A DNA stretch of 64,000 nt from JAWLAT01 sp041395325 (GTDB lineage Bacteria; Pseudomonadota; Gammaproteobacteria; Xanthomonadales; SZUA-5), in the NCBI GenBank assembly GCA_041395325.1, contig JAWLAT010000007.1, positions 1 to 64,000 on the forward strand. Direction: 5' to 3'. Shown here one piece after another: positions 35,401 through 44,060 of the stretch. Within the stretch, counting starts at the first letter, position 1. Every line of letters begins with the position of its first letter. The notes below the pieces were generated by a model that was not told the origin of the DNA, ran no database searches, and worked only from the letters and a program-made list of their open reading frames with translations. The position numbers were made by a program, and so were the translations under genes.

Positions 35401-36338
35401 TGGCGAATCGGCTGCAGCAGGCGCAGGCGGGCGATGTGGTGGCGCTGCTCGGAAGCCTGGTTGAGTGCTGTTTCAGCCTCCGAGCGGCGGGCCCTGGCCC
35501 CGTCGACGGCCGCCTGACGGCGTTGCCGTTCCTGCACCCAGGCCAGCCAGTGGCGATCCTGGTCCCACCGTATCTGGGCCGCTTCGTGGTCGCGGCGAGC
35601 CGCATCGGCGGCCTCGTCAAGCTTGGCGCGCGCGGCTTCATCGAGCGGGCGATGACTGCTGAGTTCCTGCTCGATCCGCAGCAGCGCTTCGCGCTCCTGC
35701 CGACTGCGTTCGTAGGCCGCAACCGACAACCGCTCAAAACGCTCACTGCCGGTCAGCGTCTGCAGCAGCCGCGCCCGTTCATCCTGATCGGCGCGCAGAA
35801 AGGCAGCGAACTCGTTTTGCGCCAGCAGGACCGCATGGGTGAACTGGCGATAGCCCAGACCGACGCGGCGTTCGATCTCCGCCAGGGTTTCCGTCTTCTT
35901 GCCGGTCCCCGGTGCTGCCATCTGTTCGGGCAGTTGCAGCAGGCTCATCTCCACCGCCTGCAGCCGGCCGTCGCGGCGGCCGCGCGCACGTCGTACCGAC
36001 CAGCGTGCGCGCCAGCGCTGACCGTCGATACCAACGAAGTCCACCTCCGCGAAGCCCTCACTGGCCCCTCGTCGCAGCAACTGTCGACTGTCACTGGCGC
36101 CGAGCTCGCCGGTCTCGCCATCGGGCAACTTGCTGCCCTGCGTCGGGGCGCTGCGCAACCTGGGTGTCTGGTCGTAGAGGGCCAGGCAGAGTGCATCGAG
36201 CAGGCTGCTCTTGCCCGATCCAGTCGGCCCGGCAATGGCGAACAGATTGACCGACGCCAGGGGCTCGGCTTGCAGATCGACTTCGAAGTCCTCAGCCAGC
36301 GAAGCGATATTCCGTCCGCGGATGGCCAGAACCTTCAC
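32457..36338 (-). CDS. sbcC: DNA repair exonuclease SbcCD, ATPase subunit
   Basis: 1293 residues, long but typical for SbcC. Walker A GPTGSGKSS near 34-42, then two long coiled-coil arms around a zinc hook CPVCG (near residue 615), and at the C-terminus the signature SGGESFLVSLALALAL and Walker B LFVDEGFGSLDEDT (near 1216). With SbcD it cleaves DNA hairpins and palindromes. It overlaps sbcD by 4 bases and is translated after it. Confidence 0.95.
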   Translation of the reverse strand: MKVLAIRGRNIASLAEDFEVDLQAEPLASVNLFAIAGPTGSGKSSLLDALCLALYDQTPRLRSAPTQGSKLPDGETGELGASDSRQLLRRGASEGFAEVDFVGIDGQRWRARWSVRRARGRRDGRLQAVEMSLLQLPEQMAAPGTGKKTETLAEIERRVGLGYRQFTHAVLLAQNEFAAFLRADQDERARLLQTLTGSERFERLSVAAYERSRQEREALLRIEQELSSHRPLDEAARAKLDEAADAARRDHEAAQIRWDQDRHWLAWVQERQRRQAAVDGARARRSEAETALNQASEQRHHIARLRLLQPIRQLWLKVDDIALRLTAQRSELSASRQQLQLRQTRVAETEQRLLQAQASADQQRTRAAERQPEIENAEGLDRQIAQTESLLVTATEARGTAKSEEAEAARALDEAQSQAERLQQAAQQSGREIETRESDAILLPHGVPWRAQIDSLQQLRPQLATHAQTLREHETQAQQLSHDLARLGADLEELDTVIEQCREGLEQRVLALRALSTTDLATRRAQLHADTEKLRARQDALRALAALRRSRRALSDALAQAEAERLAVDQALPQAGIDLSAAEAAATQAERALSAARIATAEAADGLRATLEATRPCPVCGSLEHPWDDPARLLHDLGAQAVDNRTDALRQLLATLAAQHATARQAELDQRDHLLSLRRRGEALVASIQQDHRALAELAQDIEQQRQPWQTDPQFLACERLDEAALRETLDHEQQTLAAQLASINAEEASLQAAQVAREQAQQSLDELLTQRRAKQAQYTAVQQQQHPLDLAQAAQAAQLASVNARLAQLQDQLLDWLQPLGVSEIEDLTELGRSLEQRAQAHAELIKRHQDQNARLSEISTQLPVLQERLQSRLSARHLADQRMTSLADELQQHRLRRSALLGGASVDAVRSALTQQLAQAEEALEQSRLAAAAAREAHLQALTRVEHQTEAVAVTTAEWQRASEERERRWRALSPGWAQASGLATELAEHLADDAEAAEAGALTTARQALRELLAVEPERLTALEAAQRQLDDALLRAQSEEAAQVESLQAHLDAPPAGTAPADPFEAVKQSQAQASSALLAREELQSRRLADDAARTAFAQAGEKAAAQRERSEQWDRLSQLIGSADGKKFRNLAQRRSLQLLLHHGNAQLRLLGSRYSLRAQSDELNFLLVDHELGDELRLVHSLSGGESFLVSLALALALASLSSQDLPIESLFVDEGFGSLDEDTLDVAMRALDQLQAQGRKVGVISHLRELTDRIGVKIEVIPVGNGRSRVQVSAGGYHQASSPGP

Positions 36339-37567
36339 GCCGCTTCACCGCGGTCGGCGCGCACCAGTTCCAGCAGCAGCGCTTCCAACTCCGTCGGCAG
36401 CGACTCGCCATATTGCTGCCGATATTGCTCGCGCAACAGGCTGACGGGGTCGAGTTGCAGTTCTGCCAGTGACCCGGCTTGTTGCTCATCCTTCGCTGGA
36501 TCTTGCTGACGATAATGTGGGTCGATTCGCAGCAGTCTCACCGGCTTGCCCTGCAAGGCCCCTTCCACCTGTCGCCGCAAGTCGGGCAGCGGTGCGTCCA
36601 ACAGGACTCGGACCTCCAGCAGGGGCTGCATCTCCAGCGGCAAGGCAGTTTCGGAGAGGTCTGCCAGCAGCGCCAACACCTCGGCCAGTGGTTTTGGCTC
36701 GGCCGGGATTCGCTGCAACTCGACAAAGCGAGGTACTCGCAGTGTCTCGATTCTGGCCGGACCTCGGCCCAGATCCACACGCAGAATCTGATGGGGATAG
36801 CGGGCTTCGCCAAAGCTGAAAGGCAAGGGTGCGCCGCAGTATCGCAATTCATTCCGGCCGCTGACCGCCTGCGCCAGATGCAAATGACCCAAGGCGGCGT
36901 AGGCGAGGTCTTCCGGGAAGGCGGTGGCGGGCAGCGCTTCGCTGCCGCCGATGACCAGCCGTCGCTCGGAGTCGATCGAACTTTGGCCACCACGCACGTG
37001 ACAGTGGCCCATCGCAATCAAGGGCATCGATGGTCCGTAGAGCGCACGCGCGCGTGCATGCAAGTCGCGATAGAGACGCTCGATACCGCCGAGGTAGGGA
37101 TCGCCCTCTTCGACGACGGGCAAGTCGGCCGGGCGCAGGTAGGGCACCGCGAGGCAAACGGCGGTTGGACCGGCCAGGTCCGGGCCCAACGGCAACAGCA
37201 TCCGGTCCAGATCGATCTCACCGGCCGGCTTGCGGTGCACCTGACCCACGACCCGTACGGCGAGGCTCTCCAGCAAGGGTTGCGGTGCTTCCAGGCGCGC
37301 CGCCGAGTCGTGATTGCCGGCGATCAGCACGGTCTGCAGTCCAGGCATGCGCTGGTGCGCCCGGGCCAGGAATCGATAGAGCTGGGCCTGGGCCTGCGCG
37401 GACGGATTGACCGTGTCAAAGAGGTCGCCGGCCACCAGCAGCACATCGGCCTGTTGTTGCAGCAGTTGCTGCAACAGCCAATCGAGGAAGCACTGGTGCT
37501 CATGGCTGCGGTCGTGCTGTCGCAGTGCGTGTCCCAGATGCCAGTCGGAGGTGTGAATCAGTCGCAT
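36335..37567 (-). CDS. sbcD: DNA repair exonuclease SbcCD, nuclease subunit
   Basis: 410 residues. Mre11-type metallophosphoesterase motifs: HTSDWHLG (5-12), GDLFD, GNHDS, and the paired GHCH and GHLH. A helical capping region and C-terminal domain follow. The hydrophobic ATPase-contact end is present. The overlap with sbcC (4 bases) matches the usual sbcDC operon. A 225-base gap upstream shows no gene. Confidence 0.95.
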   Translation of the reverse strand: MRLIHTSDWHLGHALRQHDRSHEHQCFLDWLLQQLLQQQADVLLVAGDLFDTVNPSAQAQAQLYRFLARAHQRMPGLQTVLIAGNHDSAARLEAPQPLLESLAVRVVGQVHRKPAGEIDLDRMLLPLGPDLAGPTAVCLAVPYLRPADLPVVEEGDPYLGGIERLYRDLHARARALYGPSMPLIAMGHCHVRGGQSSIDSERRLVIGGSEALPATAFPEDLAYAALGHLHLAQAVSGRNELRYCGAPLPFSFGEARYPHQILRVDLGRGPARIETLRVPRFVELQRIPAEPKPLAEVLALLADLSETALPLEMQPLLEVRVLLDAPLPDLRRQVEGALQGKPVRLLRIDPHYRQQDPAKDEQQAGSLAELQLDPVSLLREQYRQQYGESLPTELEALLLELVRADRGEAA

Positions 37568-37792
37568 CGACAGGCCGTCAACCGAGGTGAGCCCATGCAG
37601 CCGGGCCCGTTTGAGCGTGAGTGCGTGCTGCCTGCGTCGTCCGTCATATCCCGGTCAAGAGTCTGTTTGGATGGGCCACAGGATCTGGTCGCAGCGTCTC
37701 GGTGGCTGCGACTGGCTCACTCACGTTGGCTTCGACACCCGTAAGGGCACGGCGATTGTCGCCCATCCCTTGCGCTCTCGCTGACCGGCGCA

Positions 37793-38986
37793 TCAATCGG
37801 GCGAACCGCAGGCCTCTGTCGACGAGACGGGGTCGGTTGCCTGTGGCGAAGTCCGCATCGGCGTATGTCGCCACAACTCGTCTTCGTAGTCTCGTCGGTG
37901 CTGGTGTTCCTGGCGCAACGCATGTCGAATGGCGCGACGGAAGTCCGGATGGGCGATGTGGTGCATCGAGCGGGTGCGCACCGGCAGAAAGCCACGGGCC
38001 AGCTTGTGCTCGCCCTGCGCGCCGGGCTCGAAACGGCTCAGGCCTTCGCGCAGACAGTATTCGATGCCCTGGTAGTAGCAGGTCTCGAAATGCAGACCCG
38101 GAATCGATTCGCGACAACCCCAGTAGCGGCCGTACAGCGTGTCGCGGTCGCGCAGGCAAAAGGCCATTGCCAGCAATTGGCGCGCACGCCAGGCCGTCAT
38201 CACCACCACGCCCGCGCCCAGATTCTGTCCCAGCCCTCGAAAGAAGGCTTCGGTCAGCGCCGGTGTGTTGCCTTTCTCCTCGAACGCGTTCTCGTACAAG
38301 GCGTGCAGTTGCGGCCACAGATCGTCGTCGATCTGGTCGCCGTGCAGGCACCGCAGTTCAATGCCGGTGGACGCGACCTTCTGGCGCTCCTGCCGCAGGT
38401 TCTTGCGCTTCTTGCTGCTCAGTGCGTCGAGGAAGTCGGGAAAATCGCGATAGCCGTCATTGCGCCAATGGAACTGCAGATCGCCTCGAGGCAGCCAGGG
38501 ATCATGGGCAAATGCGGCCGCGTCGGTCGGATCGAGAAAATTGGCGTGAACCGAGGACAGCTCGTGCTGCGCTGCCAATTGCAGCAGACCCTGCACCAGC
38601 GCGCGGCGGTGGGCGTGCGCGCCGATGCCGGGCTCGACCAGCAGCCGCGTTCCACAGACGGGTGTGTAGGGGACAGCCAGCAGCAGCTTGGGGTAGTAGT
38701 TGAGGCCGTGCCGATGATGGGCGTCGGCCCAGCCCCAGTCGAACACGAACTCGCCGTGCGAGTTGGTCTTCAGATAGGCAGGCGCCGCGCCGACCACACG
38801 GCCATCCAGATGCAGGGTCAGTGGGAAAGGCACCCAGCCGAGCTGTTGGCGCAGACTGCCGCTCAGCTCCAGCCCATGCAGGAAGTCGTAAGCCAGGAAG
38901 GGCTGGTCATTGCTGCGCAGTCGCTCCCACGCCGTCCGGCCAATCTCGCCCATCGATCGGTGGACCTGCAACTGGTAGCCGCTCAT
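37793..38986 (-). CDS. GNAT/FemAB-like peptidogalycan-biosynthesis family protein
   Basis: 397 residues, resembling the COG3146 (DUF482) group of large GNAT-fold proteins. Landmarks: WGWADAHHRHGLNYYPKLLLAVPYTPVCG, the SKKRKNLRQER stretch, GVVVMTAWR, and a C-terminal LARGFLPVRTRSMHHIAHPDFR. The name in databases is tentative and biochemical activity is not established. It overlaps the SDR gene upstream by 4 bases and appears to be the last gene of the pssA-led unit. Confidence 0.8.
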   Translation of the reverse strand: MSGYQLQVHRSMGEIGRTAWERLRSNDQPFLAYDFLHGLELSGSLRQQLGWVPFPLTLHLDGRVVGAAPAYLKTNSHGEFVFDWGWADAHHRHGLNYYPKLLLAVPYTPVCGTRLLVEPGIGAHAHRRALVQGLLQLAAQHELSSVHANFLDPTDAAAFAHDPWLPRGDLQFHWRNDGYRDFPDFLDALSSKKRKNLRQERQKVASTGIELRCLHGDQIDDDLWPQLHALYENAFEEKGNTPALTEAFFRGLGQNLGAGVVVMTAWRARQLLAMAFCLRDRDTLYGRYWGCRESIPGLHFETCYYQGIEYCLREGLSRFEPGAQGEHKLARGFLPVRTRSMHHIAHPDFRRAIRHALRQEHQHRRDYEDELWRHTPMRTSPQATDPVSSTEACGSPD

Positions 38987-39834
38987 GCGGTTGCTCCGCC
39001 GCCGGGTTCAAAGGCTCGCGGATGCCAGTCCAACAGGGTGCGTGTGAGCGTCTCGTCGGGAAGCTGGTCCTGTCGGCTGCGTGCCAGGGCGGCGGCCAGA
39101 CCGTCGGCAGAGACGGACAGTCTTGCAGACAGCATGGCCAGTTGACGCAGTGGCCATGCCGGCACGCGCACCACCCGACACCGGGGAACGGCCGAGGCAA
39201 TGCGCTGCAGCAGTTGTTGCATGGGGAGCACCTCGCCACCACCCAGTTCCAGCGTCGCGCCGCAGGCGGCACCGCGTAAACACTGCAGCAGGGCGTCGGC
39301 CAGATCATCCAGATGCAGCGGTTGGCGTGCCCCTGGTGCCGGTACGGGGATGATCATCCAGCCACGACGCTGAGCCAGCCGCAGGCTGTGCGCGATCGTC
39401 TGATCTCGCCCGAGTCCGTACAGCATGGCCGGACGCAGCACCGTCAACCGGATGCCGCGTTGTTCGGCCAGGGCCCGCAGCTGTGCCTCACCTTCGGCCA
39501 GCAAGCTGGCGGTGTGGCGCTCCTGCGCGGAGACCGAGTCGCGCTTGTGACGCAGCGACAGCGAGCTGACCGCGATGACCCGCTCAATGGTCTGGCTCGG
39601 CTGCCGACGCAGCCAGTCGGCGAAGGGCAGCAGGGGCCCCAGGCTCACCGCGCAGGGCGTGGCCGGCAAAGCGCTGTGAAAATTGCCTTGCTGCCAACAA
39701 ATGGGCGGTGTGTCAGCTTGTGGCTGGCGGCTCACCGCGTGAGCAGCCATGCCTTCGCGCGTCATGCGGGCCAGCAGCGCCTGACCGACTTGCGAGGAAG
39801 CGCCGAAGATCAGCGGCGGGGGTGCTTCAGTCAT
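38983..39834 (-). CDS. NAD(P)-binding epimerase/SDR-like protein
   Basis: 283 residues. N-terminal Rossmann motif GASSQVGQ, then VIAVSSLSLRHKRDS (SSL strand), and the LRPAMLYGLGRDQTIAHSLRLAQRRG segment of extended SDRs. The usual YxxxK pair is not obvious: H..A replaces it near the active site, so it may be a nucleotide-sugar epimerase-like protein without standard catalysis. Substrate unknown. It overlaps rimI by 8 bases and the GNAT-like gene by 4. Confidence 0.78.
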   Translation of the reverse strand: MTEAPPPLIFGASSQVGQALLARMTREGMAAHAVSRQPQADTPPICWQQGNFHSALPATPCAVSLGPLLPFADWLRRQPSQTIERVIAVSSLSLRHKRDSVSAQERHTASLLAEGEAQLRALAEQRGIRLTVLRPAMLYGLGRDQTIAHSLRLAQRRGWMIIPVPAPGARQPLHLDDLADALLQCLRGAACGATLELGGGEVLPMQQLLQRIASAVPRCRVVRVPAWPLRQLAMLSARLSVSADGLAAALARSRQDQLPDETLTRTLLDWHPRAFEPGGGATA

Positions 39835-40303
39835 CGTCGGCCCAGGGGAAGTCGCTGATCAATTCCAGGGCCATGACGATCGCGTCTTCTCGTCCGGCTT
39901 CGGTGGGGTAGTAGTTGGGGCGGCGACCGACTTCGCTGAAATCGCTGCGCAAGTACAGCTCGATGGCGCGAGGGTTGCTGGGACGGACTTCGAGAAACAT
40001 CCGTTCGGCGTGGTGCCAGCGGGCGATGTCGACCAGGCGTGCCAGCAGGCGGCGGCCATGCCCCTGGCCCTGGCGGTCGGGGGCGATGCAGAGGTTCAGC
40101 AGATGTGCTTCGCCACCGGCCGCGGAGAGGATGCCGTAGCCAATCAGCTCGCCGTCTTCGGCCTCCAGCAGCCACATTTCGTAGCCGGCCTTGAGACAGT
40201 CGCGCAGCATGCCCAAGGTCCAGGGAAAGGGATAGGCCCGCACTTCCAGCGCGTGGACGCGGGTCATATCGTCGACTTGAGCGGCCCGCAGGCGAGGCAG
40301 CAC
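39827..40303 (-). CDS. rimI: Ribosomal protein S18 alanine N-acetyltransferase (RimI-like)
   Basis: 158 residues if translation starts at GTG 40303, the usual RimI length; the frame extends upstream but would run into the preceding gene. GNAT fold: acetyl-CoA loop APDRQGQGHGRRLL, and the RimI ending FLEVRPSNPRAIELYLRSDFSEVGRRPNYYP. It acetylates the N-terminus of S18 and possibly other proteins. As in E. coli, a HolD-like gene precedes it directly. Confidence 0.88.
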   Translation of the reverse strand: MLPRLRAAQVDDMTRVHALEVRAYPFPWTLGMLRDCLKAGYEMWLLEAEDGELIGYGILSAAGGEAHLLNLCIAPDRQGQGHGRRLLARLVDIARWHHAERMFLEVRPSNPRAIELYLRSDFSEVGRRPNYYPTEAGREDAIVMALELISDFPWADDD

Positions 40304-40310
40304 GGGGGCG

Positions 40311-40718
40311 TCAGTCTGCCGAGGGGCGAGCACGCAGGGCCAGATAGAGTTCGCGTTTGACGCCCGGGGAAGGACAGGGCGGCGCGCCATCCAGCGGCAG
40401 GCGGCGATCGCCCAGCAGCAACACCGGCGCGCGTCCGGCTTGGATATCCGAAAGCTGCTCCGGTGCGAAGCGCTGCAGCTGTCGAAACCACCGAGTGCGC
40501 TCGATGGCAGCTCGCTGCGCGGGTGCGGCCAGCAGCGACCAGCCGATGGGTGCCGTACTGTTCTCGGTCAAATTCCCTGGGATGGTCTCCTTCGCAACCG
40601 TCGCGGCGGCTGCTGCGGCGGTCCGTCCCCGCAGTTGCCATGCGGTCACGCCGAGCACATCCATCGCCGCCCGCTGAGAAGGTGTCCACTCAGGGCTTTG
40701 GGGCAGGGCGCTGTCCAT
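40311..40718 (-). CDS. holD: HolD-like protein (possible DNA polymerase III psi subunit)
   Basis: 135 residues, close to the 137 of E. coli HolD. The N-terminal stretch RAAMDVLGVTAWQLRG follows the short segment by which psi contacts the clamp-loader complex (compare QLQQLGITQWSLR of HolD). The rest is divergent and alanine-rich. Location directly before rimI is the E. coli arrangement, and the start of rimI lies 7 bases on. Similarity is weak, so the call rests on context, length and the N-terminal motif. Confidence 0.6.
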   Translation of the reverse strand: MDSALPQSPEWTPSQRAAMDVLGVTAWQLRGRTAAAAAATVAKETIPGNLTENSTAPIGWSLLAAPAQRAAIERTRWFRQLQRFAPEQLSDIQAGRAPVLLLGDRRLPLDGAPPCPSPGVKRELYLALRARPSAD

Positions 40719-40738
40719 GCAGGTGGTGTCCCGAGGAC

Positions 40739-41407
40739 TCAGTCGGCGCCGGCTGGTGCCGGTCGCGCGGCGACGCTGCGTTCCACTTCGGCGGCAAACT
40801 GCATCAGGGCCCGATCAAGCAACTCGCTCAGCACGCGCGTGCCTTCCTCCAGCCGTTCGCCGGTGGCTTCCTGGCGCAATTCGATCCGCTTCTCCAGCAC
40901 GGGATAGGACTCGCCATCGCGATCCAGTCGCAGGCGCATGCCGATGACCGCTTCCCGATTGACCCCCTCGCGAATCACCTCGAAGCGGAACAACCGCGTG
41001 CTCAGGCGGTAGGCCGAAATGCGCGGGTCCAATCGTTCGGTGACCAGCGGCGCGAGATTGCGCTGCTCAAACAGATGCAATGCGCGCCGCAGTACCAGTG
41101 CCGGCGGCGGATCGTTCCACAACTGATAGTGATACTGCGCGATCCGCAGACTGTCCGGGTCGGTGGCATAGAGGATGGGGCGTTCGCCATGGACGCCATC
41201 GGCCTGGACGGCATTGAGGACCAGTGGTGCATCCAGCGCTGGCGGATCCAGTGCTTCCACACGGGTCGGTGGTGCCAGGCGGTAGTAGCGGAAATCCGGC
41301 AGCGGCGCCGGGCCCGAGCAAGCCACCAGCAGCAGACTGGCGGCGGTCAGGAGCAGCAGGCCGCGAGCGGACCGCGAAATACTGCGGGCGGGGTCTGTCA
41401 TGGGCAT
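40739..41407 (-). CDS. ABC-type transport auxiliary lipoprotein (PqiC-like)
   Basis: 222 residues. Signal peptide with lipobox L-V-A-C. The body matches the ABC transport auxiliary (PqiC/YmbA) fold: PDFRYYRLAPP, LNAVQADGVHGERPILYATDPDSLRIAQYHYQLWNDPPP, and a C-terminal amphipathic helix. Such lipoproteins sit in the outer membrane with MCE systems. The ATG at 41407 overlaps the mlaD stop (TGATG), so the pair is coupled; ATG 41401 is an alternative. A periplasmic partner of the MlaD protein is the likely role. Confidence 0.82.
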   Translation of the reverse strand: MPMTDPARSISRSARGLLLLTAASLLLVACSGPAPLPDFRYYRLAPPTRVEALDPPALDAPLVLNAVQADGVHGERPILYATDPDSLRIAQYHYQLWNDPPPALVLRRALHLFEQRNLAPLVTERLDPRISAYRLSTRLFRFEVIREGVNREAVIGMRLRLDRDGESYPVLEKRIELRQEATGERLEEGTRVLSELLDRALMQFAAEVERSVAARPAPAGAD

Positions 41408-42345
41408 CAATCCTTGACGGGGTCGGCTTCAGGGGAGAACAGCAAGCGATTGGGCGCCTTGCGGATCTCGCGACTGAATTCATCGACGTGGCGGCTGGCC
41501 GATTCCAGATTGTAGGTGATGGCGTCGATGCGCTGGGCCACCGCCGACAGCGTCACGCGCAGATCGACGATCGCCTGCTCGATGTCCGGCCTGGCCTTGT
41601 CGACCGATTCGCCGATGTCGCCCAGGATGTTGTCCAGCTGTTGGCGCGTCTGATTGAGGTCGGCACTGAGCTGGCGCAGATTGCTGGCCACGCCGCCGTG
41701 GTCGGCGATCATCTGATCGATGGTGGCGCGATTCTCCGGCCCCAGAATCAGGCGAATCGATTCGGCGCCTTCGTTGAGTCGATCGAGCAAGGCCACCGTA
41801 CGTTGCACCATTTCCGGCGCGCCTTCTTCCAGGGTGCCTGACAGATTGTCGAGACGTTTGCCCAGCTTCTCGATCAGCGGCGTGAGTTTGTCGCGGGTCA
41901 GCGAGGTCACTTCGCCGGCCAATTCGCCGACCGCGGCAAAGACATCTCCGCCCTCGCGCGCGGCGATTTCGGCGCCCGGCGGCAATACCTGCTCGGACTC
42001 GCCTTCGCGGATACCGATGAAGACATCCGCCAGCAGGCCGCTGGACAGCAGCGCAGCTTTGGAATCTGCCGGAATCTGCCAGCCTTCGGAGACCGAGAAA
42101 TCGACCCGAAAGCGGGTCTTGCCATCGACCTGTTCAGGTTCGATGCGTTCAACCTGGCCGACACGGTAGCCCTGATAGAACACGGCGCTGCCGAAGCCCA
42201 GCCCGGACACATCGCGGTAGTGCACCACGTAGTTGTCGGTGGGACCGGAGCGGCCGGTGATCACGTACAGCGATCCCAACAGCAGGAACAGGGCAACCAG
42301 CACCAGCAGCCCGACCAGGAAGTAGTTGACGTTGTCGCGTTTCAA
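41407..42345 (-). CDS. mlaD: MCE-family lipid-transport protein (MlaD/PqiB-type)
   Basis: 312 residues. One N-terminal TM helix (about 9-31), one MCE domain (about 38-118: VVHYRDVSGLGFGSAVFYQGYRVGQVERI and LLADVFIGIREG), then a long coiled-coil/helical tail. The single-MCE-plus-tail form resembles MlaD or the shorter PqiB relatives. It binds phospholipid in the periplasm and couples to the MlaEF inner-membrane complex. The start is preceded by GGAAA-type sequence; mlaF ends 38 bases upstream. Confidence 0.88.
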   Translation of the reverse strand: MKRDNVNYFLVGLLVLVALFLLLGSLYVITGRSGPTDNYVVHYRDVSGLGFGSAVFYQGYRVGQVERIEPEQVDGKTRFRVDFSVSEGWQIPADSKAALLSSGLLADVFIGIREGESEQVLPPGAEIAAREGGDVFAAVGELAGEVTSLTRDKLTPLIEKLGKRLDNLSGTLEEGAPEMVQRTVALLDRLNEGAESIRLILGPENRATIDQMIADHGGVASNLRQLSADLNQTRQQLDNILGDIGESVDKARPDIEQAIVDLRVTLSAVAQRIDAITYNLESASRHVDEFSREIRKAPNRLLFSPEADPVKD

Positions 42346-42383
42346 GGCTTGGCTTTCCTTATGGAATTCTCGCTGCGCATGTC

Positions 42384-43187
42384 TCAGCCGCTGTCGCGGC
42401 CGGTCAGTCGCTGCAGATACTCGTCCACATCCACCTCCAGCTCACGCGGCCGGCGGTTGAGCAGATCCTGAATGCGCTCGCTGGGACTGGCCTTCACCTC
42501 GTCCACGCTGCCAGTCATCAGCACCTTGCCCTGATCGAGCACGGTGATCTTGTCGGCGATCTTGAAGGCGCTGTCCAACTCGTGCGTGACCACGACGATG
42601 GTCATCCGCATGGCGTCGCGCAGCTTCAGGATCAATTCGTCCAGTTCGGCGGACACCACCGGGTCCAAACCCGCGGAGGGTTCGTCGAAGAACAGCAGCT
42701 TGGGATCCATCACGATCGCTCGCGCCAGCGCGGCGCGCTTGATCATGCCGCCGGAAAGCTGCGAAGGCATCAGATCCTGAAAGCCGCCCAGGTTGACGAC
42801 CTCGAGCTTCAGCCGCGTCATGATGCGAATGGTGTTCTCATCCAGGTCGAAATGCTCGCGCAGCGGCAGCGCCACGTTGTCACCCACGGTCATCGAGGTG
42901 AACAGCGCACCCCCCTGAAAGGAGACGCCGATTTCGCGGCGGAAGGCCAGTTGATCGCGGGCACCGAGGCGATGGATGTCGCGCCCCAGCAACCGGATCG
43001 ATCCCGCCGTCGGCGTGTGCAGGCCGAGCAGGAAACGCAGCAGCGTGCTCTTTCCGGAGCCCGATCCGCCCATGATCACGCGGATCTCGCCCGGGTCGAC
43101 ACGAAAGTCGACCTGGTCGAGGATCTTGCGGGCCCCGTAGTGGGTGACCAGCCGATCGACTTCGATGACGGGTGAACTTTCGGACAT
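42384..43187 (-). CDS. mlaF: MCE-system ABC ATPase (MlaF-type)
   Basis: 267 residues. Walker A GGSGSGKST, the MKL-family signature LSGGMIKRAALARAI, Walker B LLFFDEPSAGLDP, switch His in VVVTHEL. The GGMIKRAA form distinguishes MlaF/Mkl ATPases of lipid MCE transporters from importers for solutes. It powers phospholipid movement with MlaE. 5 bases separate mlaE and mlaF. Confidence 0.95.
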   Translation of the reverse strand: MSESSPVIEVDRLVTHYGARKILDQVDFRVDPGEIRVIMGGSGSGKSTLLRFLLGLHTPTAGSIRLLGRDIHRLGARDQLAFRREIGVSFQGGALFTSMTVGDNVALPLREHFDLDENTIRIMTRLKLEVVNLGGFQDLMPSQLSGGMIKRAALARAIVMDPKLLFFDEPSAGLDPVVSAELDELILKLRDAMRMTIVVVTHELDSAFKIADKITVLDQGKVLMTGSVDEVKASPSERIQDLLNRRPRELEVDVDEYLQRLTGRDSG

Positions 43188-43192
43188 CCCGC

Positions 43193-43996
43193 TTACCGGT
43201 TGAGGAAGAAGCTGAAGAACATGTCGGCGACCAGGATCGCGCAGATCGATACCACCACTGCCCGGGTGGTCGCCTGGCCGACACCTTCGGCGCCGCCCTT
43301 GACCGAAAAGCCGGTGCCCACACCGATCAGCACAATGAGGATACCGAAGACCAGACTCTTGATCAGGCCTTGCGTGATGTCCCAGGGCTCCAGGGCTTCC
43401 AGCGATTGATGGAAGTAGCCATACATCGTGATTTCCAGCGGCCCGGCGCTGAACAGGCCGCCACCGAGGATGGCGAAGAAATCCGACACGATGGTGAGGC
43501 AGGGGAGCATGACCATCGCCGCGATCAACGGCGGTGCCGCCAGATAGCGGCTGGGCTCCACGCCGATGACGCGCAATGCATCCACCTCTTGTGACACGAC
43601 CATCGAACCGATGCGTGCGGCCAGCGCCGACGCCGTGCGGCCGGCGACCACGATGCCGGTGATCAATGGACCGAACTCGCGCGTCACGCCCAAGGCGACG
43701 CCGATGACGATCGCGCTTTCGGCCCCGAAGGCCTTCAGCTGGGCGATGCCGTTGATGGCCAGGCTCAGCCCGATCACCAGCGACAGCAGCGCCACGATCG
43801 GGATGGCGTCTGCACCAATCTGGCGCATCTGATGCAGGATGTGGTGCCAGCGAACCGGCTGGCCACGGGTCGGGCCGACGAACAGGAAGAACAGGGCTTC
43901 GCCGAACAGCGAACCCACATAGCCGATCTCATCGGCGATCTGCATCGTGCTGCGACCGATCTGCGACACGACCCGGTGAACCGAGTTCAGCAGCAC
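43193..43996 (-). CDS. mlaE: MCE-system permease (MlaE-type)
   Basis: 267 residues from GTG 43996, which has GGAGAG 6 bases upstream and gives the family N-terminus (VHRVVSQIGRSTMQIADEIGYVGSLF). A GTG further upstream (44029) is less likely. MlaE signatures: SLVIGLSLAINGIAQL, REFGPLITGIVVAGRTASALAARIGSM, EVDALRVIGVEP. Forms the membrane core with MlaF. The STAS gene ends 64 bases upstream. Confidence 0.93.
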   Translation of the reverse strand: MLLNSVHRVVSQIGRSTMQIADEIGYVGSLFGEALFFLFVGPTRGQPVRWHHILHQMRQIGADAIPIVALLSLVIGLSLAINGIAQLKAFGAESAIVIGVALGVTREFGPLITGIVVAGRTASALAARIGSMVVSQEVDALRVIGVEPSRYLAAPPLIAAMVMLPCLTIVSDFFAILGGGLFSAGPLEITMYGYFHQSLEALEPWDITQGLIKSLVFGILIVLIGVGTGFSVKGGAEGVGQATTRAVVVSICAILVADMFFSFFLNR

Positions 43997-44060
43997 GGTC
44001 GGCTCTCCAGCAACGGATGCCCGGGGCACGGGGCCCAGGGCACAGTCCGGCTTCCCTGGC